NCBI RefSeq assembly: GCF_000003815.2
Contig: NC_049995.1
Coordinates: 11,095,259-11,159,258, forward strand
Direction: 5' to 3'
DNA: 64,000 nt
Source: Branchiostoma floridae
Lineage: Eukaryota; Chordata; Leptocardii; Amphioxiformes; Branchiostomatidae
Shown: in pieces, positions 10,642 to 21,588 of the stretch
How the letters are laid out: each line of letters begins with the position of its first letter
How positions within the stretch are numbered: the stretch's first letter is position 1
The notes under the pieces: generated by a model
Told to the model about the DNA's origin: nothing
Seen by the model: only the letters and a program-made list of their open reading frames with translations
The model's database searches: none
Position numbers and translations under genes: made by a program

Positions 10642-10740
10642 CGTTTCAAAACCATATCCAGTTGCTTGAGTAACTATTTTTGGCGCATTTTCATGATAAT
10701 TTGAAAATTCAAAACTATGTCCTTTTGAGTTTTGACACTA

Positions 10741-10946
10741 CTGTAAATGCAGAAATATTCGCGGTAGTTTTAAAGTTTGTGGTTTTCACAAGTCCACTTC
10801 ACCACGAACTTTAAACCACCTCGAACATTTTTTCATTACAGTACATGACTAGTGTATGGCGCTACCGTGGACTCAAAACCACAGCGAACACTCCATTTTC
10901 ACGCTAAATTAAAATTGAATCCCCGCTAACTAAAATGTATTTACAG
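10741..10946. mobile_element. 206-bp MITE of the CTGTAAATG family, TA duplication
   Basis: Left CTGTAAATGCAGAAATATTC-GCGG; the inverse of the right end reads CTGTAAATACATTTTAGTTA-GCGGGG. TA flanks both ends. It begins about 40 bases beyond the Penelope-like element. Confidence 0.75.
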
Positions 10947-11344
10947 TATATAATCTCTCACTGTTCTCAAATAAAGCAGAAAAGTACTGAAATGTAATTG
11001 ATAACTTCACACCCCTCTCTGTGCAGTGGACTCTCCCAGTCCCAGAGGAGAGACAAGTATGAGCTCATCATCACCCACTTGAGCCCCAGATTAGGGATGA
11101 CTGACAGCTTTGACAAATGAGCCAAACAAAACTGACATATTGTGAAGGATGGGGTTGAGCAGGGGAGGGGATGGAATCCTCCCCTATTGTTCCTCACCTC
11201 CTCGTTAAGTAATTAATTATGCTTTGTTTGCTCATTTGGTGGTGGATTAATCTGGAAGACTGTGCTTAGCAGCTGCTTTTTTGTCTGGTGATTGTAAAAT
11301 GTTATCCGCAAGCAGATGTAAAATGGCAGAATTGTAATATTTCT

Positions 11345-11575
11345 AAAGCTCCTAGTTCCCAGATTAGGCTTAGGTCCCAATTCCCAACCCGGGGCCAAAC
11401 CGGGTAGCTCTCAGCTCAGAAAACTATGATACAAAAGGCAACAAAACACACATAACATAAAAAAATACAAAATAGTCATGAGCATAACCTGTGTATATTC
11501 CTTGAAACACACTTTTATTTTTCGTTTCTGCAAACATTCCAGCCGGGGCCTGGTTTGGAAATGGGACCTAAGCCT
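11345..11575. mobile_element. MITE with 'GGGGCC...TTTGG' inverted arms
   Basis: TTAGGCTTAGGTCCCAATTC-CCAACCCGGGGCC at the left is mirrored by AGCCGGGGCCTGGTTTGGAA-ATGGGACCTAAGCCTAA at the right. Same family as 58561-58738, 7935-8165 and 61720-61945. Confidence 0.65.
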
Positions 11576-11639
11576 AACTGGGCCTTTCTCCATTACTTTT
11601 ACTTCTTCTCCATCCTTTTCTTCTTCTGTTCCTGCCATT

Positions 11640-11740
11640 TGGTCAAATCAAGCCTTGGTCAAATCAAGGACGTTACATCAACGTCCTTGGTCAAATCAAG
11701 GACATTAATAGTATATAACATCCTTGGTCAAATGGAATCA
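11640..11740. repeat. Short tandem repeat of CCTTGGTCAAATCAAGGA
   Basis: Four copies of TTGGTCAAAT, three as CCTTGGTCAAATCAAGGAC, are spaced by 18-40 bases. The spacer ACGTTACATCAACGT is itself nearly palindromic. Confidence 0.75.
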
Positions 11741-12030
11741 TCTGTCATTTTCAGCTAAGTGTCCTAGTGTTGTAGATATTATTTGGGTCCATGGATATAC
11801 TGTACTTCTACTTGGTCCATGGACACTGTCTTGGCCAAAGTAACAATTTTGCCTCCAGAAGATTTTCTTGGAGTTAGCCTACATGTATGTAAAATGGATT
11901 AGGCTGGATACACTTGAGGTATGATATGATTAAAACCATACACAAGAATGGACAGCCAACAGCAAAACATTAAATCATAATACAACAGCTGGGCCTCCAA
12001 CAGCAAGCAACAATTTAGTTGTTTAATTTT

Positions 12031-13934
12031 GGGTTCGATGAAAGAGCTGGGCTGGGCCCCTGGCCTGTCTACCTGGCCTGTCTACCTGGCCTGGCCATCA
12101 CGTCAGGCCACCAAGATACCCCCATTCATACCCTCAGAAATTCTCAGCCTCTCATCTAGCTGCGCCCTCTAGCAGAATATAGACAAATTGCCGAGAGCAT
12201 GTACTTACTGCATTGTCAAGCCACCTACGATCAAGATAAACTGATATCTATTCAACGTTACTTGTCTGAATTTAAATTTCTAAGGGTCTGCAAATAGATA
12301 AACTACAACATTAAGGGAGATAGAAACGACGCTTGTGGTTGATGTTGAGAACAACGATACCATATACACAGTGTAACATTTGATCTAGTGGTAAATGTTA
12401 TAACAGGCAGTTTGGCCAAACAAAGGAGGTCATATTTAGGTCACCACGTAACTGCAGGCCTGAGTATGGTAGAAACGGGTGCTGTCAGAGGATTGGACTT
12501 TGACTTGACATTTTCCCCTTCACGTCATCGAAGGTTTGAAGATTGAATATTTAGTCTTCAATGTACATAACAAGGACTGACTGCTTTAAAACAAGGCTGG
12601 AATACAGCAGTTTGTTTTTCATTTAGCAAATGTTAGTTAAACACACTGCTTTAGGGATCCAATCCCCCAGACAACTCTCTAAGGGATCTAAGGGAACTCA
12701 GCCTGGCCTGTCAGCCCGGCCCCTTGACTGTCTACCTGCTACAAGATCATAAATATGAGTTACAAAAACATTGAAGAGCAGAGTTTCTTGGTCTGGTGGG
12801 TTTCCCCTCCCCAGCCATTTCTGTGGCCTCGATGTCACGCAGGGGTCAGAGAAACAACTGGGGAACTCTGTGTTGGAATGAGTGGAGATTGTTGGCTCCG
12901 GGGACTGGGAGAGAAAAGTGTTGTTTTACCTCTAAACAGCACGTCATGAACATTAGTCAGTACTTCTCTTTTTGTTGTACGGTCTAGTCGAAGACAGATC
13001 AAAAAGACACAAACTGTGGTACTTGTATTTCTGGCTGGTAGAAAGGCCTAATACTTCCCAGACAGAGTTATATTTTTACTTCCTCAAAGGGCCAGTCAAG
13101 GGCGGGCTGACAGGCCAGGCTGAGTTCTCTGACAGCGCTAAAGAGTAGCAATTACTATGCCTCTCAATCAACTACATGTATTTTGTCCCTGGACAAGCGC
13201 CTGTTGCTGGTTTATTAAAAGAGACGTGACAGGTGGAGCGTCTGAGATGACCGGGGTCACATGCTTGGTTCCCTTAGAGAGTTGTCTGGGGGAAAAAACA
13301 GCAGATGGCTCAGATCCCTAAAGCAGTGTGTTAAACTAACATTTGCTAAATGAAAAACAAACCGCTGTATTCCAGCCTTGTTTTAAAGCAGTCAGTCCTT
13401 GTTATGAACATTGAAGACTAAATATTCAATCTTCAAACCTTCGATGACGTGAAGGGGAAAATGTCAAGTCAAAGTCCAATCCTCTGACAGCACCCGTTTC
13501 TGCCATACTCAGGCCTGCAGTTACGTGGTGACCTAAATATGACCTCCTTTGTTTGGCCAAACTGCCTGTTATAACATTCACCACTAGATCAAATGTTACA
13601 CTGTGTGTATGGTATCGTTGTTCTCAACATCAACCACAAGCGTCGTTTCTATCACCCTTAATGTTGTTGTTTATCTATTTGCAGACTCTTAGAAATTTAA
13701 ATTCAGACAAGTAACGTAGAACAGTTTATCTTGCTCGTAGGTGGCTTGACAATGCAGTAAGTACATGCTCTCGGCAATTTGTCTATATTCTGCTAGAGGG
13801 CGCAGCTAGATGAGAGGCTAAGAATGTCTGAGGGTATGAATGGGGGTATCTTGGTGGCCTGACGTGATGGCCAGGCCAGGTAGACAGGCCAGGTAGACAG
13901 GCCAGGGGCCCAGCCCAGCTCTTTCATCGAACCC
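12031..13934. mobile_element. 1.9-kb foldback element with about 660-bp inverted arms and 9-bp TSD
   Basis: The left arm 12031-12687 (from GGGTTCGATGAAAGAGCTGG) is repeated inverted at about 13270-13934, at high identity with a few substitutions and short indels. A further inverted block (CTCAGCCTGGCCTGTCAGCC) lies inside at 12698-12732 and 13095-13129; a 138-base extra separates it from the right arm. TTTAATTTT flanks the element exactly (12022-12030 and 13935-13943). A 9-bp duplication with very long TIRs is typical of Mutator-like elements. The remaining loop, about 12735-13090, has no convincing frame. Confidence 0.9.
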
Positions 13935-14209
13935 TTTAATTTTCTACAGCTACAATATGGAATGGCATAAAATATTCCCTAATACAGATTAACATCTCAA
14001 GATGATAATTGAAGAAATAACTCACGGTAGGAACATTTTGACACCTAACTTTCCAGTGTATAGTTTCCATATTGAACATGTCAGATTTATTGAAGTTACA
14101 GACATGTAGTTAGACCAAGAAGGTTTTATCAAAGCTGGTATATTATCATGGTATTTCTCCAGCTCTATTATCAACTTTTGCTTCCTCTCTATCTTATCCT
14201 TAGTATGGC

Positions 14210-14400
14210 ATCAAATGGCTGAGTGAGTAGGTCAGTGGACAGGAGATCAAGTAGAGGTCAGGAGTTTGATTGCTAGCATTCCTGGCTAGAAGTTTAGGCT
14301 AGAAGTGTTCTTGGGAAATACACTTACCGATAACATGACTTTCCTCACTCCAACCAGGTGTAAAATGGAGAAATGGGTATCTCACTTAGGTTGGGAAGGT
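14210..14400 (+). repeat. tRNA-derived SINE, decayed
   Basis: GGCTGAGTGAGTAGGTCAGT-GG is A-box-like and CAGGAGTTTGATTGC B-box-like. The tail TTGGGAAATACACTTACC ... TTTCCTCACTCCAACCAGG-TGTAAAATGG is the block seen at 4895-4950 and 29640-29690. Confidence 0.55.
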
Positions 14401-14583
14401 AAAAAATGATACATCAAAGCTCCTTGATCAAAGGCGTTGGGAGAGGAGGGATGGACACCTTCAAATACCAAGCCCTAGACACAGTAGATAACAATCCACT
14501 GTCCCTACAGCCTCCAAAAGTCTAGCGGACTTCCTCTCCTATCATAATTTCTCACACCTTTTCCCCTGCCCTTGACCACGCAG

Positions 14584-14712
14584 GGCTCTACTCCGAGGAA
14601 TGGGCAACAAAAGCCATTCCACACACATCCAGGGGCCAGATTAGAAACCAACCAATTTCCTACAAGGTCACTCGAAGGTCACACGAATGTCGTCAGTGCC
14701 CTGGCTAACCAG
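14584..14712 (+). CDS. Candidate internal coding exon, 43 codons
   Basis: The interval has a textbook acceptor (CCTTTTCCCCTGCCCTTGACCACGCAG before it) and donor (CTAACCAG-GTGAGG). It is 129 bases, open in phase 0-0. It reads GSTPRNGQQKPFHTHPGA, then RLETNQFPTRSLEGHTNV, then VSALANQ. Composition is protein-like and disordered. No neighbouring exon or family recognised, so it may be a chance pairing of sites. Confidence 0.3.
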
Positions 14713-14775
14713 GTGAGGTTAACAGCCATGACTGTTCAGGTTGGAAACAAGCTTGGCAAGGATCATCTGTGGCCA

Positions 14776-15087
14776 ATCGTTGATGTACAACAGATGCAAT
14801 GATTTACAACATTACTTTTTTCTCAGAACTACTCAGGAATATCCTAACTGTAACAGCAGTGGCAGACTTCGCCCCCTTACCCATAGGGCCACGGTCTGCT
14901 GGAAACATGATCGGCAAGTTGACTATATATGACCAATTGGTGATTTACAAGACATGCAATGACTTATGACAGACTTTTTCTGCAAAAATACTTGGGATAA
15001 ATTTAACCTAACAATAGCAGGAGCAGGCTTCATCCCCTTTACCCATACTGCTTTGCAATTGCCAAGGTTAGAAACAGTCTTGTTATA
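14776..15087. repeat. Tandem duplication, about 160 bp, two copies
   Basis: CCAATCGTTGATGTACAACA-GATGCAATGA and CCAATTGGTGATTTACAAGA-CATGCAATGA open the two copies. Both continue through TTTTCT, CTAACTGTAACAGCAG / CTAACAATAGCAGGAG, CAG-CTTC-CCCC and TTACCCATA. They have diverged strongly. Confidence 0.7.
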
Positions 15088-15563
15088 CACCTTTCTCACG
15101 CGGCGGCCATGATAGATCGAAGACGAGGTCAATAATAATAATAATAATAATCATCTGGTGTATTTTGCCAGCCAGTAGGTACCCAAAGTATGAGTAATGA
15201 GGCTGTTTAACGTGGTCGAGGCACCTCCTGAGGCAAACAGGCAAAACATTTTTCTAAAATCAGCTGCCATTTAGTTTTCACCCAAACCACACAAATTTTC
15301 ACAATATAAGATCAAATAATAAATATTATAACTGAAAGATATAGCAATTTAGAGTAGCGTAGACTGATCCCATAGTCCCTTAACAGATGCAAAATAAAAA
15401 CATAATAATGCAAATATTTGACGGACACACAGCCATTCTCTGATTGGTCTATTTCCTAATTGCCAGGCTATCTTTGGTTGAACTATTAATTATGATGGAC
15501 AGTCTTTTGTTTGCCTCATTGAACTCGTTTTAGACCTATCATGGCCGCCGCGTGAGAAAGGTG
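15088..15563. mobile_element. 476-bp MITE with CACCTTTCTCACGCGGCGGC ends
   Basis: The left arm CACCTTTCTCACGCGGCGGC-CATGATAG and the right arm are exact inverse copies for 28 bases. They continue imperfectly as [AG]TC-AA[AG]ACGAG-TCAAT. TATA stands directly outside both ends (15084-15087, 15564-15567), so the duplication is TA or TATA. Inside are an (AAT)n run at about 15131-15150 and the SINE block GAGTAATGAGGCTGTTTAAC-GTGGTCGAGGC. Confidence 0.8.
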
Positions 15564-16710
15564 TATACTATGAAATAAATCATGGCAACCTCCTCTCTCA
15601 AGACTTTTCATTTATTAGTCAATCTTGGAGACATATCGGTAGTCCTGCACCTATACAAAATCTGTAAATAGGCATTATACCTCAATAAAAAGTGGCATGC
15701 AGCCTGATTTGAGCTTCTCATGAATAAAGAAAGGTTCAAACAATACATGTGTGGACAGAGGCGATGGAATGAAGCCATTTTATGTCCCCAGTAAAGTTAA
15801 TGATCTGTTTTGATATTACGCGAAACATCATTAACTTTGCTATGCAATAAAAACTATAAATGGGTAAAGTATACATCCTAGCAGTTAATGTAAAAAAATC
15901 ACTTTAATCAAACAGGCAGCAAAGGTTATCTGCTGTGGAACTAATATAAAGCAGCCTGATAGCACATTTACTATTGATTGGCATTCAAACCTCTCTAGTC
16001 ACCAATGACTTCAAGGAGGTAAAGGTAAAGCAGTCATTCTCAATTAATGTATGTTACAGCTCTTTTCCAGTCAAGTCCAAATCCAGGTGATGGGCGACAT
16101 GGTATTTGGAATGGGGTGAAATTTTTGCCCATCACAACAAACACATTTCTGTCCAGAGACAAAGGGACCCATAGTCTGATTGAATCAAGCTTCTAGCAGC
16201 CATTCCACTGGTCAGGCCCAATAAGCGAGATATTGTGCAACACACATACACAGGCTAGAACGGACAGGTCCTAGAGATCCCTGCGATACCACACTACACT
16301 ACAGTATCAGGCAGGGTTCTTACACACATTCCTGTAAGTTCTATAAGCTGAGAACAAATCTGGTACTGCTGGAGTGGTGACAGTGGTAGATTTGAGGGGA
16401 CTCATGTAAACCCTCAGGGTCAGGGGTCAAACACTTTAAAGAGTCCCACCTGGCCAAGTCAGCCTCAATATACTGTAAACTGATTTACGTTTGCAGGGAC
16501 TAAATCTGGTGGTAAGAGGAGAATGGGGGAGTTTGTGGTGTGCTTGTATTAGCAGAATACTACTTGTAACATTTAATTTGGCTATATGATCAAAAACAAC
16601 CTCTTGCTTAAATCACTTCACTTCAAGTTTTTTTATGGCTTTAATGCCATTCTGACAAAATAGAATATACTGGATGCCTGGGTCATTCCTGTAGGCAGAG
16701 GCGGACTAAA

Positions 16711-16745
16711 CACACACACACACGCACGCGCCCGCACACATACAA
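16711..16745. repeat. Short CA/CG-interrupted microsatellite
   Basis: CACACACACACACGCACGCG followed by CCCGCACACATACA. A solo MITE end (ATACTGTAAACTGATTTACG) lies about 240 bases to the left. Confidence 0.85.
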
Positions 16746-17097
16746 CATAGGGGTGTCCAAAATAAAAATCTATAAATCCTCTCTTGACAGCACTGTTACT
16801 TACAGTCTTGCTCGTTTTCTTTTTACTTCCTTTCAAAATCCTGTCAAGAAGGCAAGAAGTTCTATTTCAGAGGGTTGGATTTTCAACATTTTTCGGAGGT
16901 GCATACAAGCTCATGCCTGTGGCACCCTTCTCCTGTATTCAGCACTCCCTAGTCCGAAAAAATCTACAAAAGAAACCCCCCTCCCCCACTTAACAATAAA
17001 AAAGGCACCTAGAAGTATGTGGGTGCCCATTGAGGTATGTACAAATGTAAAAGACAAGGATGTCTAAAGATTCCAAACCATCAGTCTGGCCAGAACA

Positions 17098-17166
17098 TAG
17101 CCTGGTATCCAGCCGTAATATAGCTTCCGAGACTCGGAAGCTATATTACGGCTGGATACCAGGCTA
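17098..17166. mobile_element. 69-bp perfect palindrome with 9-bp flanking direct repeats
   Basis: Two 34-base arms, TAGCCTGGTATCCAGCCGTA... and its exact complement, meet at one central base (17132). GCCAGAACA flanks the palindrome on both sides (17089-17097 and 17167-17175). This looks like a miniature foldback element with a 9-bp target duplication. It has no room for anything but its ends. Confidence 0.8.
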
Positions 17167-17179
17167 GCCAGAACACTGA

Positions 17180-17375
17180 TACCCATCCACATTAGCCAGT
17201 AAGTGCTGACAGCCAGGCAGGCAGCTGGGTTTCCCATGCCCCTTTCCCAAGGCCAGAGGTCGAACAGTTTAACAGGAACAGAGCAGCTGAGGGGTGTAGT
17301 CGAGCTTGTAACTTCGCTCAAGAGACTCCCATTTACAGAGTACCAGCCTTTGATGCCCATGCTTTAACCGCAGTG
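17180..17375 (-). repeat. tRNA-like SINE fragment
   Basis: The minus strand reads TTTAGCAGCACTGCGGTTAA-AGCATGGGCATC, an A-box-like stretch. It is followed by CTGTTCGACCTCTGG (B-box-like) and CCTTGGGAAAGGGGCATGG, a tail phrase like that of other SINE copies here. Decayed. Confidence 0.4.
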
Positions 17376-17680
17376 CTGCTAAATGAGCAAGTATAAACTT
17401 TACTGCTTGGCCTTTAAAGGAAGATAGTCTTGGCCTTTGAAGGGTCGATTATAGAGATGTCTCGTGGTCTCTTCTATCACAGGCATGGACTGGTGAACTT
17501 GAATTTGAAACCGTCTGGCGTAACCAACAGTCACAAAGATGCAAACTGTAACTAGGCTACATTGCACTACTATAAGCAAGTTGAAAAAGCATCATGGCTG
17601 AACACAAACACTCACAAAATCGCATGAACACCCACATGCACACACACGCATTTCATTTTCACCAAGAGTCAGATACCGGT

Positions 17681-17860
17681 AACACTAGTTCACCTTTATC
17701 TGTGGGGTAACCTATATTCATTGTTTTTAGAAACTCCACCGACAGTGGCTTCAGTCTGATTTGAAAGAAATCTTGCAATTTAAAAACACCGACCATTGAT
17801 TTATTATTCCCAAGTAAATACACCATGTCTTTAAAAGCGGATAAAGGTTCAACTATCGTT
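17681..17860. mobile_element. MITE with 'GTTCACCTTTATC' termini
   Basis: Left AACACTAGTTCACCTTTATC-TGTGGGGTAACC and the inverse of the right end (AACGATAGTTGAACCTTTAT-CCGC) are similar. Same family as 34541-34750. Confidence 0.6.
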
Positions 17861-19424
17861 ACATATAAGTATTTAGCAGAATACTGTGTTGGATAACTGG
17901 AACCCCCCCAAAAAACATGTTTTATCTGCATCCTGAGTCCTTCTTTTCTTACAGACTGAAGAATTCTTAAGTGAAAGTTCCAATGTCCCAGTACACAGAT
18001 GCCCATCTATAGCTCTCCCTACATCTGTCTCCAATTCATGGTTTAATCTAGTCCTGATCAAAACCTTTTAGCAAGAGCAGGACTGCCCATAACTCCACCC
18101 TGACCTGGTGTCTGACAGATCCAACCATCAGGAGGGCCAGGAGAATTCATCACAAGATAGCAGAACACAGTTTTCAGCCTATGGGGATCTCTACACCACA
18201 AGGGCCACAAGGTGACTGGCTTCGATGTTAAGAAAATATAGTAGGGTGCACTTTAGGAATACCAGAAATGGACATGTTCGAGTTCAGGGTACAAGCCGCA
18301 AAATATTTTTTTTTTTTAATCCTGTCGGTGCATCGCCTTCTCACGCCCACTTTAAAACGCTGCGCTACGGAGGTCACAAAACTGCAGCAGGCTCACACTA
18401 GGAGGGCAGTTGCATAATGGGGCGCATTTATACACGAAACAGAAAACTTTCACAATCCAAACCATACAGTCTCAGAGTCAATACCTTCCGTGACTACTCA
18501 GCACAGGTTATATGACTCTCAAATAAAGCTTTTTACCTCTCCTTCAACAAGTTTATCCGTACTACTTTATGTACCCGCGTCATGGACCCTGTGGTCGCGC
18601 ATAAATACTGTGTTCTGCTACCACAACTGTCCATTTCCCTCCATCCCCTATTCCCCCTCCTCCATTACAGTCTGCTCATCTCCTCTATTGGGAGGTTGTT
18701 GCCATGGCAACATCAGGAGACAACCAGTTAATGTCAGTCCATTTTCTCTCCACTATCCCTCACAGATGTGCCCATTCAGGTCTGCCCCTATTCTCACTAC
18801 TTGACATGGCTGCCCTGATGCTGTGGTGGGGCAGCAAACATTATTTGCTTGATAGTCAAAGCTTCTCCTTGTTTTACCTATCTTTAGTCTGACTGCTTGC
18901 AGATGTTTTTAGGTCTGAACAGAGATCAGAAAAAGCCAACATTTTTTTTTTCTCAAGACAACCTCTTGGCATTGAACTAAGTTGGCAGAAGATGAAAGTT
19001 ATCTTTCTTACATTAGTTACAGTATTAACCTTAGGCTGATTCAAGTTTTTCGTTGCCTAATAGTGTAAGGCTTCTTAGCTATGGCTTGCGTAGTCAACTG
19101 AGCACAGCAGGTGACCCCAAATCTTCTTAAGTTCTTAGGAATTGAATTTGGAATGTTTTGAAATGCGGATGAATGCTTCATCATGCACAAATGTGATTTC
19201 CTTGAAGAAATTTTCCACCTTACGCACCGGTGAGAAACATAATACATTTCACTCAAAGGACAGAGCGGATCCCAAAATGTCAGCGACTTCAAACAATACG
19301 TCTTTTACATAGAGGGTAAGACTTGTTCTGCCCTAGTAAGACTCATTGTCACATTTCTATTCTGTGGTTATTCTAACTCACTAGGTGCTGATAGGTGATT
19401 TATTACAATCTGCTGACTTGACTG
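17861..19424. other. No gene recognised
   Basis: Unique, AT-moderate sequence. There is a poly-T run at about 18307 and a slightly GC-rich patch at 18330-18420. Short frames at 18.5-18.9 kb show no domain. Confidence 0.4.
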
Positions 19425-19444
19425 AGTCTTCTTGGAAGTACATA

Positions 19445-19793
19445 CAGGGCTCGAAATACTTTTTTCTGCATACCTGCACTGGTGCAGGTAGCATAGAAAA
19501 TTACCTGCACCAGACAAATTTTATCTGCACCTTCTCAATTTAGGAAGTATGGACATACTAAGATTGTTCAAGAACCATTGCTATTTTTTTCTTTTATACT
19601 TTATAGGTGGTAACATTCAATGCAGCTAATAACAATCCCCATACACCTACATCATAGGACATTTATGGATAAAACCCAGTACATGGACCAGAGCAGGTTA
19701 GGTGCAGGTAGACACCAGAAATACCTGCACAGCTCCAATCTTACATTTTGTACCTGCACTAACCTGCATATGCAGGTGGTATTTCGAGCCCTG
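19445..19793. mobile_element. 349-bp hAT-like MITE (CAGGGCTCGAAATAC)
   Basis: The left end CAGGGCTCGAAATAC is exactly mirrored at the right end (GTATTTCGAGCCCTG). Subterminal ACCTGCA/TGCAGGT words are repeated many times. Around it, AGTCTTCTTGGAAGTAC (19425-19441) is itself inverted at 19804-19820. So the element sits centrally in an outer 17-bp inverted repeat and shows no plain 8-bp duplication. Confidence 0.75.
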
Positions 19794-20239
19794 ACATAGC
19801 TAAGTACTTCCAAGAAGACTATAGGTACATGTTATTGATGAGTCATTGCACGTTGCTTACTATTGCAAGTCGGAAAATCTCTTTTCTTCTCCATTTGAGC
19901 ATATTGTAAATCTTCTTTTTCAGAAATATGATTGAATTTCAGGTTATGCACTGTACAACAGAACATAGCTGCTACCTGAACAAACCAAAGTAGTGATATG
20001 CATTTATGTTACACTAATCTAAGTATACACACTGAACATAGAAGTGCTTTTATAGCATTCAATCCAACTACCATGAACCACGAACTTTAATGTTTTTGTT
20101 CTATTCAAATATTTGATAGAGCAAAGGGTCATACAAGTGTGTTCAAGTCTCATTTCAAGATAAACGTTCCAGGTTGCTTACCTCTCTGTCCAAAAGACAA
20201 GAATTCCGAGCATATCAGCAATGGATAATACCTGTACTA

Positions 20240-20610
20240 TTACCTTTGCCAAAAAGGTTACGTTTTCGTAGTACATGTTTGTATGTTTGTTTTTAGCAGT
20301 ATAACTCGAAAAGCTCTTAATGGATTGTCATGAAATTTGGTATGTGGTTAGGTCAGGTTCTAACAAAGAAATTATTAGATTTTGGGACCCCTGGTGAGAT
20401 CCCTTGGTACTGCAGCAGAACTTCCAGTTTTCAAACCAGGTTTTTCTGGACAAGCTATGATCAAGATTTTTAGGTGATAGATAGCTCTTATGCTTGGGAA
20501 AAACTGATATAAGTTTGGGCCCTATACCAGCTTTCTTTGTAACTGCAGAGGGCTTTTCAGTTACAAACTTTGAAACAGGGTAAGTCAAGAAAGAACAAAT
20601 TTTCATAATT
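20240..20610. repeat. Dispersed repeat of the 'AAAAAGGTTACGTTTTCG' type
   Basis: CTTTGCCAAAAAGGTTACGT, GTTTGTATGTTTGTTTTTAG-CAG, ATAACTCGAAAAGCTCTTAA-TGGATTGTCATGAAATTTGG and GGGACCCCTGGTGAGATCCC are phrases I associate with a repeat common in marine invertebrate genomes. Boundaries and family name are not certain. Confidence 0.4.
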
Positions 20611-21419
20611 TCTCAGTAGTGCCAGTATAGGGCCACTCAGTTATACATTTGGAAACAACAAAGGCATTTTTCCGGTATGGTACAATAAAAGGCCTAGCTT
20701 GACCTACCAAGAATTCCCTTCAACAATTACTAGTGCTCTAAGCAATGACATCATGTAATGCCCCATCACCTATGTACAACCCATGATACAAACAGTTGAA
20801 TTCAGGCAAAGGTTAAAATTCCTGCAAACAATGTGGGCTCTTAACAACACTAAAATGCACTTCGTTTTCCTTTGTTGTTATGTATGGCAAAAATGCAGAA
20901 AACTTCTAGTTTAAATCCTCCTTAAAAGAAGACACTATGGGCGCAATTCAAATATTTTACAACAAAATAAAAATTCAGTACAGGACTTAACAATAGCAGA
21001 GTTATTCTATCTATGGTAAAGGTAGCCTATGGAGTAATTATAACTGTTTAATTGAACAAATGTGAACTTCAAGTCTATTGAAACATTATAAACATTTGCA
21101 AAACTAAATGCCATTTGTAAGCTATAAAGATACACAATTGTACAAATCAGTGTTATTCAAGGCTGATTTTCTGAATAAAACTATTGAAGCTATTCAAATT
21201 AGAAATAAATCTTACATATGCAAGGTATGTTGAAACAAATAAAGTAGCATGTATATACAAATTTCAACCATAAGCTCAGGATGTCAGAAGGTCTCTACCA
21301 TCACATCTAAAGCAAAAACAATATGTAAACTCAAAACGCTAATATGGCAATGCTTTTAGCCTGAATTCTAAACTCTTACACAAGACAATTCTTTGGTACA
21401 AAAACAGAAACCGTCTCAC

Positions 21420-21588
21420 CTGTTAATCCAGAAGGTTCAACTGGTCTTGGATTTCTTCACGTTTCTTGGCAGGAAGAAATGACAAATAACACAGAAATGT
21501 CCTCCCAAATCCCTCCTCTACACAGACAACATCATCCTCCTATCTTCCACTGCTGCAATGATGGAGAAACCTGGCACAACTGGCTGCC
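21420..21588 (-). other. Candidate non-coding or terminal exon
   Basis: On the minus strand, CCTGTTCTTTTCTTGCAG is an excellent acceptor and TTAACAG-GTGAGACGG a strong donor, 169 bases apart. All three frames contain a stop. The last 38 codons of one frame are open (EDDVVCVEEGFGRTFLCYL, then SFLPAKKREEIQDQLNLLD, stop) and look protein-like. It could be a spliced non-coding exon, or a last coding exon followed by a UTR intron. No partner exons found. Confidence 0.3.

Larger units (their letters stand above)
9581..10685 (-). mobile_element. Truncated Penelope-like element with inverted pLTRs and 13-bp TSD
   Basis: CATTTTCATGATA flanks the element (9568-9580 and 10686-10698). Two 165-bp arms, 9616-9780 and 10521-10685, are inverted copies with one clear mismatch. 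On the minus (coding) strand the left arm is the 3' pLTR. It is followed by a 35-base tail, TATCTTATTACCTGGATGTC-TAACCTACATCGACG, which resembles PLE 3' ends. Between the arms is a GIY-YIG ORF. The reverse transcriptase is absent, so the copy is 5'-truncated and closed by an inverted pLTR, an arrangement known from other PLE copies. Confidence 0.85.
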
